Shown here one piece after another: positions 1 through 5,890 of a stretch of DNA of 5,915 nucleotides (position 1 is the stretch's first letter; every line of letters starts with the position of its first letter). This DNA comes from Planctomycetes bacterium RBG_16_41_13. GTDB lineage: Bacteria; Planctomycetota; Brocadiia; Brocadiales; Brocadiaceae. The position numbers were made by a program, and so were the translations under genes. The notes below the pieces were generated by a model. It was not told where the DNA came from and made no database searches. It was given only the letters and a program-made list of their open reading frames with translations. The stretch is taken from the NCBI GenBank assembly GCA_001828295.1, contig MHYI01000287.1:1-5915 (forward strand). Direction: 5' to 3'.

Positions 1-96
1 CCTTGTTTTTAACAAAAGAAAAGTCTGTTTTCTGGCCAATGGCCATAACCTTGTTTTTAACAAAAGAAAAGTCTGTTTTCTGGCCAATGGCCATAA
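1..96. repeat. 48-bp perfect direct tandem repeat, two copies, inside the oxidoreductase gene
   Basis: Bases 1-48 and 49-96 are identical; base 97 breaks the period. The unit is 16 codons, so the minus-strand frame is preserved and the protein reads MAIGQKTDFSFVKNK twice (residues 435-449 and 451-465), the copies being joined by one Val. The repeated segment includes the AIGQ motif, which occurs once in ordinary GltD/NfnB proteins. Because the periodic stretch begins exactly at base 1, an assembly artefact at a contig end is as likely as a real duplication. Confidence 0.97.
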
Positions 97-1396
97 TGAT
101 CGAATCCGCCTCAATTGCAAATTCACTGCCTTCGATGGTGACGGGGCGCCTTCTCCCGCTCTCATCGGGTTCACTTAGTTCCATTTTTACACAGATTATT
201 TTAAGGCAGTTGCCGGATTTTTCTATTTTTATGGGATTAGTTAATACCTGAATATCCACCCCCTCGTCATAGGCATCCCTGACTTCGGCATGATGTGCGG
301 GCATTTCTTTTTCTGTACGCCGATACACAATAGTTGCTTTTGCTCCCAGTCTCACAGAGGCCCTTGCGGCGTCCATCGCTGTGCTTCCTCCCCCTGCAAC
401 AACCACACGCCTTCCAATACTCACCGGTTCATATTTGGCAAGTTTTTCCAGCAAATCTATGCCCGAAAAAACCCCGGGCAAATCCTCTCCTTCTATATTC
501 ATATACGATGCCCTGGAAGCCCCCACAGCTAGTAGGATTGCGTCAGAATCCTGCATGATTTTTTCAAAATCAACATCCTTCCCCACCTCCGTATTATAAT
601 GAATAGTGACGCCTAGCTGGTTTATTATGGCATCTCCTTCCAAATCCATAACTTTTTCGGGAAGCCTGTAGTATGGGATTCCGTAACGTAACATTCCTCC
701 ATGTTTCGGATGGCGTTCGTAGATAGTTACTTCATGCCCTTGTAATCTGAGATAGTATGCTGCGGAAAGACCTGCAGGTCCCGCCCCTATAATCGTTACC
801 TTTTTGCCTGAAGATTTTTGAGGTGTTTTCGGCAAAAAGGGGCCGCCTTCTTTTTCTTCCATTTCAGAAATATAGCGTTTTTGAATGCCAATTAATATCG
901 GTTTATCCACTTTTTGACGGCGGCAAACTTCCTCGCATGGTCTTGGACAAACACGTCCCAAAACATTTGGAAAAGGCGCCTTTTCCCGAATAAGATTCGC
1001 CGCTTCTTTATACAGCCCCCTTGCTTCTAAAAAAAGGAACCCTTGTATATTGATATTTGCAGGACAGCCCTTTTGGTTGCATGGTGCATAGCAATCGCCA
1101 AAATGATCTGAAAGGAGTAAATCCAGCGCAGCCTTTCGTGATGCCCGTACCTTTTCGTTTTCCAGCTCCACCACCATGCCATTTTCCAATTTAGTGGAAC
1201 AAGATGGAACCATACCCCCCCGACCGCTTTTCTGCTCTACCGTGCAAATCCAGCAACTTCCGTAATGCGATATTTTATCATTATGGCAAAGAGTCGGGAT
1301 TTCCACCCCCAGCGATTTCGCCGCATCATATATGGTCATACCAGTATCAAACTGGTAATCCTTTCCATCGATAGTAACGTTGGCTTTGTTTGACAT
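1..1396 (-). CDS. [2Fe-2S] ferredoxin domain + NfnB/GltD-like FAD/NAD(P)-binding oxidoreductase, 3' end off window (StnA-like candidate)
   Basis: Open from ATG at 1396 to the left edge: 465 codons, no stop, so the C-terminus is missing. Residues about 1-80 are a NuoG-type [2Fe-2S] domain with Cys37, Cys48, Cys51 and Cys66. Residues about 90-170 hold the GltD/NfnB N-terminal cysteines (C102, C106, C111, C150, C154, C158), expected to bind two [4Fe-4S] clusters. The FAD Rossmann motif GAGPAGLSAAYYL is at 204-216. A second nucleotide-binding fold has GGGSTAMDAA at 335-344 and YRRTEKEMPA at 358-367. The AIGQ motif typical of the C-terminal part of GltD is at 436-439. An AAAGGA Shine-Dalgarno at the end of the upstream gene sits 5 nt before the ATG, which supports this start. 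The gene follows the NuoF-like gene by 2 nt, so it is translationally coupled. Inferred role: a cytoplasmic subunit moving electrons between NAD(P)H and the NuoE/F partners. The family is clear; the physiological partner is not. The last 32 residues visible are a 16-residue tandem duplication (separate entry). Confidence 0.9.
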   Translation of the reverse strand, partial: MSNKANVTIDGKDYQFDTGMTIYDAAKSLGVEIPTLCHNDKISHYGSCWICTVEQKSGRGGMVPSCSTKLENGMVVELENEKVRASRKAALDLLLSDHFGDCYAPCNQKGCPANINIQGFLFLEARGLYKEAANLIREKAPFPNVLGRVCPRPCEEVCRRQKVDKPILIGIQKRYISEMEEKEGGPFLPKTPQKSSGKKVTIIGAGPAGLSAAYYLRLQGHEVTIYERHPKHGGMLRYGIPYYRLPEKVMDLEGDAIINQLGVTIHYNTEVGKDVDFEKIMQDSDAILLAVGASRASYMNIEGEDLPGVFSGIDLLEKLAKYEPVSIGRRVVVAGGGSTAMDAARASVRLGAKATIVYRRTEKEMPAHHAEVRDAYDEGVDIQVLTNPIKIEKSGNCLKIICVKMELSEPDESGRRRPVTIEGSEFAIEADSIIMAIGQKTDFSFVKNKVMAIGQKTDFSFVKNK

Positions 1397-1398
1397 AA

Positions 1399-3183
1399 TT
1401 ATCCTTTAAAAATAGCATCAAATTTGCAAACTTCATAACACATCCCACACTTAATACAGATTTTCTGGTCGATATGGTGAATCTTTTTTGCGTCTCCGGT
1501 TATGGCATCTACCGGACAGTTTTTATAGCATAAGTGGCAACCAGTACACGACCCCTCAATAACCGAAAATTTGATGAGTTCTTTACAGACGCCAGCCCTG
1601 CATTTATTTTCTTTGATATGTTCTTCGTATTCATTCCTGAAATACTTGAGTGTAGTAAGAATTGGATTCGGAGCTGTCTTGCCCAAGCCGCACAGAGAAA
1701 GGTCCTTTACTTTTGCCGAAAGGTCATCCAACTCCTTTAAATCAGACATACCCCCTTTCCCTGCGGTAATTTTCTCTAAAATTTCCAGTAGTCGCATCGT
1801 TCCGATACGACAGAAGGTACATTTCCCGCATGATTCTCTTTGTGTAAAGGTGAGAAAAAATTTGGCCACATCCACAATACAGGTATCTTCATCCATAACC
1901 ACCATACCGCCGGAACCCATGATCGCACCTGTTGCAGAAATACTCTCATACTCTACGGGTGTATCAAGTAAGTTTTCCGGGACACAACCGCCGGAAGGTC
2001 CTCCTAATTGAACTGCTTTAAAAGGTTTCCCCGAAGAAGTTCCCCCGCCAATGGTATAGATAATATCCCGCAAGGGCACTCCCATGTCCACTTCAACAAG
2101 TCCGCCGCGGGCAATTTTCCCGGCCAGGGAAAAAACCTTCGTTCCCTTGCTTTTTTCGGTTCCGTATGAAGCATATTTTGCTGCGCCGTTTCTGATAATC
2201 CATGTTACAGCCGCCAGTGTTTCCACATTGTTAATGTTTGTAGGGTATTCCCACAATCCTGATACTGCCGGGAAAGGCGGTTTTAATCTTGGATGTCCGC
2301 GTTCACCCTCTATGGAAGCTATCAGCGCTGTTTCTTCACCACAAACAAAAGCGCCAGCACCTTCTTTAATCTTTAAATGAAAAGAAAATTCACTATTTAA
2401 TATGTTGTGGCCTAAGAGGTTTTTTTCTGTTGCCTGACGAATGGCTAATCTTAATCGCTTTATCGCGAGCGGATATTCAGCCCGAACATATACGTAACCA
2501 TATTCAGCGCCGATTGCATATCCCCCGATTATTAACCCTTCGATCACTTTATGCGGGTCGCCCTCCAGTACAGCCCTGTCCATAAATGCACCAGGATCCC
2601 CTTCATCTGCATTGCAGATCATGTATTTTTTCTCTCCGATACTATTTCTGGTGAACTGCCATTTAAGACCGGTTGGGAATCCTGCACCTCCCCTGCCTCT
2701 CAAGCCAGATGTTTTCATCTCATCGATAACCTGTTGCGGAGACATAGTACCCAAAACTTTTTTAACTGCTTCGTAGCCGCCTGTTTCAATGTAGGGTTCA
2801 ATATCGTCGGGGTCGACAATGCCGCAGTTTTCCAGAACAATTTTGTGCTGCCTATGCCGAAAAACGTCTTTTTTCTCTGGCTTACGGGAATCTTCAATAA
2901 TAAATTTTTCATCAATTACGCCCTGATTAAGCAGTGTCTCCAATATCTTGTCCACGTCTTTCTTATGGACGTTTCCCATCATCAGATGATTGCCATCGGG
3001 ATAAAAAACTTCCAGGATTGGTTCTTTAAAACACATTCCATTGCATGATGTGTGGCTTAAAGAAACATCGGGATTGTTTTCAATCTTTGAAGCTAATTCT
3101 CCATAGAGATCCTTAGCCCCTGCTGCTATGCCGCAACTTCCTAAACCAATTACAAATCTTATGTGCTGATTATTCTTTTCCAT
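1399..3183 (-). CDS. nuoF: NuoF-like NADH-binding FMN/iron-sulfur subunit with C-terminal 2x[4Fe-4S] domain (HndC/HydB/StnB type)
   Basis: 594 residues, longer than the roughly 440 of a complex I NuoF because of extra domains at both ends. Residues about 8-85 are a thioredoxin-like domain with Cys17, Cys47 and Cys51 (GSCGIAAGA, SCNGMC). The NuoF core follows: glycine-rich NADH/FMN motif GRGGAGFPTGLKW at 163-175, CNADEGDPGAFMDR at 190-203, GAGAFVCGEETALIASIEG at 275-293, PTNINNVET at 314-322, then the N3-type [4Fe-4S] ligands C452, C455, C458 and C498. The C-terminus carries two ferredoxin-like CxxCxxCxxxC motifs (546-556 and 576-586) preceded by a C528/C533 pair. This architecture is that of soluble NADH modules in bifurcating hydrogenases, Hnd, NAD-linked formate dehydrogenases and Stn transhydrogenases rather than of respiratory complex I; nuoF is used as a family label. 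It oxidises or reduces NAD(H) at FMN and exchanges electrons with the neighbouring Fe-S proteins in the cytoplasm. The start overlaps the NuoE-like gene by 14 nt and has only a weak AAAG-type ribosome site, so translational coupling is likely. Confidence 0.95.
   Translation of the reverse strand: MEKNNQHIRFVIGLGSCGIAAGAKDLYGELASKIENNPDVSLSHTSCNGMCFKEPILEVFYPDGNHLMMGNVHKKDVDKILETLLNQGVIDEKFIIEDSRKPEKKDVFRHRQHKIVLENCGIVDPDDIEPYIETGGYEAVKKVLGTMSPQQVIDEMKTSGLRGRGGAGFPTGLKWQFTRNSIGEKKYMICNADEGDPGAFMDRAVLEGDPHKVIEGLIIGGYAIGAEYGYVYVRAEYPLAIKRLRLAIRQATEKNLLGHNILNSEFSFHLKIKEGAGAFVCGEETALIASIEGERGHPRLKPPFPAVSGLWEYPTNINNVETLAAVTWIIRNGAAKYASYGTEKSKGTKVFSLAGKIARGGLVEVDMGVPLRDIIYTIGGGTSSGKPFKAVQLGGPSGGCVPENLLDTPVEYESISATGAIMGSGGMVVMDEDTCIVDVAKFFLTFTQRESCGKCTFCRIGTMRLLEILEKITAGKGGMSDLKELDDLSAKVKDLSLCGLGKTAPNPILTTLKYFRNEYEEHIKENKCRAGVCKELIKFSVIEGSCTGCHLCYKNCPVDAITGDAKKIHHIDQKICIKCGMCYEVCKFDAIFKG
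1402..1407 (-). promoter_or_regulatory. Shine-Dalgarno AAAGGA of the FAD oxidoreductase gene
   Basis: AAAGGA lies 5 nt upstream of the ATG at 1396 and is embedded in the last sense codons of the NuoF-like gene, directly before its TAA. It fixes the start of the downstream gene and suggests that ribosomes finishing the NuoF-like gene re-initiate there. Confidence 0.7.
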
Positions 3184-3628
3184 ATTTCTTTAGTGTCCCC
3201 CGCACTTTTGCTGATGAAAATCCACCATATACATCTTCATTAATCATAATTACAGGGGCGAGAGAGCAACACCCGAGACAAGCCACCGTTTCCATGGAAA
3301 ACGCTCCATCTTCCGTTGTCTGGTCAATATCAATGCCTAGTTGGTCTTTCAGCGCTACAATGGTAATATCAGCGCCTTTCACATGGCAGGCAGTGCCTTT
3401 GCACACTTTAAGGGCATTTCTTCCTTTCGGAGTAAATTTAAACTGTGCATAAAACGTGGCTACGCCATAGAGATGGGATTTCGTTATCTCTGACTCCTCA
3501 CAAACCTGATTTAAGACGTCAAGAGGCAGATATCCATATTCCTCCTGAATCGACTGTAAAATAGGAATAGAAGATTCTTTTGTATTGCCGCAGATTTCTA
3601 AATATTTTTTAACATTGGATTGAGACAT
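3170..3628 (-). CDS. nuoE: NuoE-like [2Fe-2S] thioredoxin-fold subunit (HndA/StnC type)
   Basis: 152 residues, normal for the NuoE/24-kDa family. An N-terminal helical part (IPILQSIQEEYGYLP at 21-35, then SHLYGVATFYAQF at 51-63) is followed by the thioredoxin-like [2Fe-2S] domain with C76-x4-C81 (KVCKGTACHVKGA) and C117-x3-C121 (ACLGCCSLAPV), the four standard ligands. It docks on the NuoF-like subunit and carries the N1a-type cluster. The start at 3628 is supported by a GGTG ribosome-site-like sequence 5-8 nt upstream; an ATG slightly further up hits a stop after one codon. It is first in the minus-strand operon, and its stop lies inside the next gene (14-nt overlap). No NuoB, C, D or membrane subunit is nearby, so it is not shown to belong to complex I; nuoE is a family label. 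Confidence 0.95.
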   Translation of the reverse strand: MSQSNVKKYLEICGNTKESSIPILQSIQEEYGYLPLDVLNQVCEESEITKSHLYGVATFYAQFKFTPKGRNALKVCKGTACHVKGADITIVALKDQLGIDIDQTTEDGAFSMETVACLGCCSLAPVIMINEDVYGGFSSAKVRGTLKKYGKE

Positions 3629-3704
3629 TTTTACACCATTATGCCTTTACAGGGTGATTGGAAAAATTGGTTTTGGCCGATAAACTTCTTTATTAAAACA
3701 TAAA

Positions 3705-3733
3705 ATTATAGAATTACAAGTGTTTTAAATTGT
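3705..3733 (-). promoter_or_regulatory. Probable promoter of the nuoE-nuoF-oxidoreductase operon
   Basis: On the minus strand a perfect TATAAT occupies 3710-3705. The hexamer 17 nt upstream (3733-3728, ACAATT) is a poor -35, so the promoter may need an activator. Transcription would start near 3698, leaving a leader of about 70 nt before the ATG at 3628. The -35 area touches the small palindrome at 3730-3741. Confidence 0.45.
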
Positions 3734-3765
3734 CTTGACAATTATGTCCCAATGTATTGACATTG
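3730..3765. promoter_or_regulatory. Cluster of overlapping short inverted repeats between the divergent promoters (possible operator)
   Basis: Three perfect short inverted repeats overlap here: TTGTC-TT-GACAA (3730-3741), GACA-ATTA-TGTC (3737-3748) and CAATGT-ATTG-ACATTG (3750-3765). The first abuts the -35 area of the leftward operon; the last covers the -35 of the dnaG promoter. Position suggests a regulator site able to act on one or both directions, but no known consensus is matched and short palindromes occur by chance in AT-rich DNA. Confidence 0.35.
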
Positions 3766-3784
3766 ATCATTATGTTGATATAAT
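3757..3784 (+). promoter_or_regulatory. Sigma-70-type promoter of dnaG
   Basis: A perfect TTGACA (3757-3762) and a perfect TATAAT (3779-3784) are separated by 16 nt. Transcription should start near 3791, giving a leader of about 50 nt to the dnaG ATG at 3840. Two consensus hexamers at acceptable spacing and in the right place make this a strong prediction. Confidence 0.8.
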
Positions 3785-3839
3785 TAAAAAGTTTAAGATA
3801 GCGCAAATAAAATAAATCACCTTACCTATCGCCAATTCA

Positions 3840-5639
3840 ATGGTACATTTTATTCCACAAGAAAAGATTGCAGAAATTCAGTTTGCCGCAGACATAGTTC
3901 AGATCATTTCAGAATACATTCAATTAAAGCAAAGCGGAAAGGCGTTTATTGGCTTGTGTCCTTTCCATTCAGAAAAAACCCCTTCTTTTTTTGTTAACCC
4001 GGATAAGAAACTTTTCAAATGCTTTGGGTGTGGAGAAGGGGGTACCGTTTTTCAATTCGTCATGAAACAGGAAGGGATGGATTTTGTAGAGGCCGTGAAA
4101 CTGGTAGCCTCAAAATCACGTGTCGACCTTACTCAAATATATGCGAAAGAAGCGTCCCTTTCTTCTTCAAAAAAGACGCATCTGTACGAAACAACCCGGT
4201 TCGCCGCAACCTTCTATCATAAGATGTTGCTTGATGCAATGAAGGGGAAAAAGGCCAGAGACTATTTGTTGAAACGGAAGATAAATGACCACTCCGTCAA
4301 AAACTTTTGCCTTGGTTATGCTCCGGCAGAATGGGATTCGTTGGTAAAAATGTGCAAAGGGGGCAATGTTTCGATGTACCAGTTGCAACAGGCAGGATTA
4401 ATTATACAAAAAAGGGAGCGCGATTCTTACTATGACCGCTTTCGGGACAGACTGATATTTCCAATACTGGATGTAAGAAAGCAGGTGGTGGGTTTTGGAG
4501 GGCGGGCGCTGGATGATTCCCTGCCAAAATATTTAAACTCCCCGGAGACGGTTCTTTTTAATAAGAGTAATATATTGTACGGCATTGATATTGCGAAAAG
4601 CGCCATCTTAAAAGAACAAAAGGTAATTCTCATGGAGGGGTACACCGATGTAATAATGGCGCATCAGCATGGGATAGAGTGGGCTGTCGCGGTACTTGGG
4701 ACTGCTGTCTCAAAACAACATCTCAGGATTTTGAGACAATATTGCAGTCGGGTAATACTTCTTTTAGACGCAGATAGTGCCGGTCAAAAATCCTCGGACA
4801 GAAACCTGGATATCTTTATCGAAGAGGAATTTGATGTAAAAATTGCCCAATTGCCGAAGGGATATGACCCGTGTGATTTTTTACTGGCGGAAGGTCCCGA
4901 AAAGTTCTTATCATATATTGATAGTGCAAAGGACTTTTTTCACTTTAAGATAGAATTTGCCGCAACTAAATGGGACATGTCCACCGTACATGGCAAGGCA
5001 AATGCTCTTAATAATGTGCTTGCAACAGCCATGAAGATGCCTGATGTTATAAAACGCAACCTGCTTATCAAATTAATTTCAGAAGAAATGTCTATCGATG
5101 AAGCAGCCTTGTGGTCACATATAAGAAATGTTAAAAAGCCTCTTTCTGTTCCTGCCAAGAACAATAACCAGAAAACAAAGCAGAGGCTGGATGCTTCTTC
5201 TATGGCGGAACGGGAAATTTTATATTTGATGTTATATTGCAACAGCCTTATACCAGGGATAATAAACGAAAAGATTCTGGAAGAGTTTGATAACAAAGAT
5301 TTCCTTGAGATAGCGGGGAGAATAGTAGAAATATATCAGGAAAACAAGGCAGTCAGAGAAGAAGATGTACTGCATTCAGTTGGCGACACGCGGCTGAATA
5401 AGTTGCTGATTGACATTGTGACCACCCTGGAATTTCAAGGCATGACCAATTACAGCGATAGATTGGAGGCATGTATTCTTTTCTTCAAAAGACGAAACAG
5501 AAGAAGGGACATTCATACTACAAAGAAAAAGATGCTGGAAACTGCACGGTCTTCTCATAAAGAAGAAGATATTGTTATGCTGCTGGAAGAATATCATAAA
5601 AAGAGCAGAAATATTCACGCGTTAAAAAATAAACCTTAG
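3840..5639 (+). CDS. dnaG: DNA primase DnaG, complete
   Basis: 599 residues, typical for bacterial primase, which makes the RNA primers for chromosome replication and is recruited by the DnaB helicase. The N-terminal CHC2 zinc-binding domain uses C40, H43, C61 and C64 (LCPFHSEKTPSF, FKCFGCGEGG). The RNA polymerase core has RFRDRLIFPI at 200-209, GFGGRAL at 218-224 and KYLNSPET at 230-237. The TOPRIM fold has EGYTDVIMAHQHGI at 266-279 (Glu266), AVLGTA at 284-289 and LLLDADSAGQ at 307-316 (Asp310 and Asp312 as metal ligands). PKGYDPCDFLL at 339-349 is the usual P-x-G-x-DPDEFL segment with Cys-Asp in place of Asp-Glu. Residues about 450-599 are the variable helicase-interaction domain, ending in a Lys/Arg-rich tail. 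The start fits the family N-terminus (FIPQEKIAEI), but the bases before the ATG contain no recognisable Shine-Dalgarno. All key residues are present, so it should be functional. Confidence 0.98.
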   Translation: MVHFIPQEKIAEIQFAADIVQIISEYIQLKQSGKAFIGLCPFHSEKTPSFFVNPDKKLFKCFGCGEGGTVFQFVMKQEGMDFVEAVKLVASKSRVDLTQIYAKEASLSSSKKTHLYETTRFAATFYHKMLLDAMKGKKARDYLLKRKINDHSVKNFCLGYAPAEWDSLVKMCKGGNVSMYQLQQAGLIIQKRERDSYYDRFRDRLIFPILDVRKQVVGFGGRALDDSLPKYLNSPETVLFNKSNILYGIDIAKSAILKEQKVILMEGYTDVIMAHQHGIEWAVAVLGTAVSKQHLRILRQYCSRVILLLDADSAGQKSSDRNLDIFIEEEFDVKIAQLPKGYDPCDFLLAEGPEKFLSYIDSAKDFFHFKIEFAATKWDMSTVHGKANALNNVLATAMKMPDVIKRNLLIKLISEEMSIDEAALWSHIRNVKKPLSVPAKNNNQKTKQRLDASSMAEREILYLMLYCNSLIPGIINEKILEEFDNKDFLEIAGRIVEIYQENKAVREEDVLHSVGDTRLNKLLIDIVTTLEFQGMTNYSDRLEACILFFKRRNRRRDIHTTKKKMLETARSSHKEEDIVMLLEEYHKKSRNIHALKNKP

Positions 5640-5673
5640 TATATCGTTTCTGTAAAATGCATACGTCAAACAA

Positions 5674-5756
5674 TGTCATTGCAAGGAGTGGTATGGCGAA
5701 GCAATCTCTTGTTTCTCAAAAGACTTAAGAGTACTCTCCTGGCGCTCGCAATGAGG
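5674..5756. repeat. Degenerate palindromic dispersed-repeat-like element downstream of dnaG
   Basis: The outer arms TCATTGC (5676-5682) and GCAATGA (5748-5754) are perfect inverted copies. Inside lie GAAGCAATCTC (5698-5708) and the perfect 10-bp palindrome AGAGTACTCT (5728-5737). From memory, the pattern of TCATTGC-GAG-rich arms and GAAGCAATCTC matches a short non-coding palindromic repeat seen in many copies between genes of several bacteria, including anammox planctomycetes. This copy has drifted, since its inner arms no longer pair well. It could fold in RNA and affect dnaG mRNA 3' end formation. It has no coding capacity. Only one copy is visible here, so the multi-copy nature is recall and inference. 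Confidence 0.55.
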
Positions 5757-5819
5757 GTATGGGTAAACATTTTGCCGAAGCGATATACGAGCGTCATTTT
5801 TTATTGCATTAAAATTATG

Positions 5820-5868
5820 AAATAAAGTTTAAGGGGACAGGCGAAATGAATATTTCCCCGCTTTATTT
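5820..5868 (+). other. Imperfect hairpin in the leader of the next gene
   Basis: AAATAAAG (5820-5827) pairs perfectly with CTTTATTT (5861-5868), and inside it GGGGA (5833-5837) pairs with TCCCC (5855-5859), with an uneven internal loop and a 17-nt apical loop. There is no run of T immediately after it, so it is not a typical intrinsic terminator. It lies about 40 nt before the ATG at the right edge. It could be a leader structure or chance; the outer stem is AT-rich. Confidence 0.35.
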
Positions 5869-5890
5869 TATAGGATGAGATGAATAGTAT

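Noticed and set aside
1..96. CRISPR or VNTR array
   Set aside because: There are only two directly abutting copies with no spacers, and they lie in frame within a conserved protein domain.
3..599. Plus-strand open frames near the left edge (3-251, 290-532, 334-558, 381-599)
   Set aside because: They lie antisense to a continuous minus-strand frame with clear GltD/NfnB motifs; the repeated peptide in the first is just the 48-bp duplication read from the other strand.
1534..3048. Plus-strand open frames antisense to the NuoF-like gene (for example 1571-2011 and 2551-3048)
   Set aside because: They show no recognisable domain and sit opposite a fully motif-supported gene.
1..3628. Respiratory complex I (nuo) operon
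   Set aside because: The gene order E-F-[2Fe-2S] protein mimics nuoEFG, but the third gene continues into an NfnB/GltD-like FAD domain, NuoF has extra ferredoxin domains, and no other nuo subunit is present in the window.
3735..3740. Second TTGACA as another dnaG -35 box
   Set aside because: No -10-like hexamer lies 15-19 nt downstream; it is better read as part of the palindrome TTGTC-TT-GACAA.
5820..5868. Intrinsic terminator of dnaG
   Set aside because: The stem is interrupted, the outer part is AT-rich, and no T-tract follows the 3' arm.
5846..5878. Ten-codon ORF as a leader peptide
   Set aside because: It has a poor ribosome site, no run of regulatory codons, and lies inside the imperfect hairpin; most likely chance.
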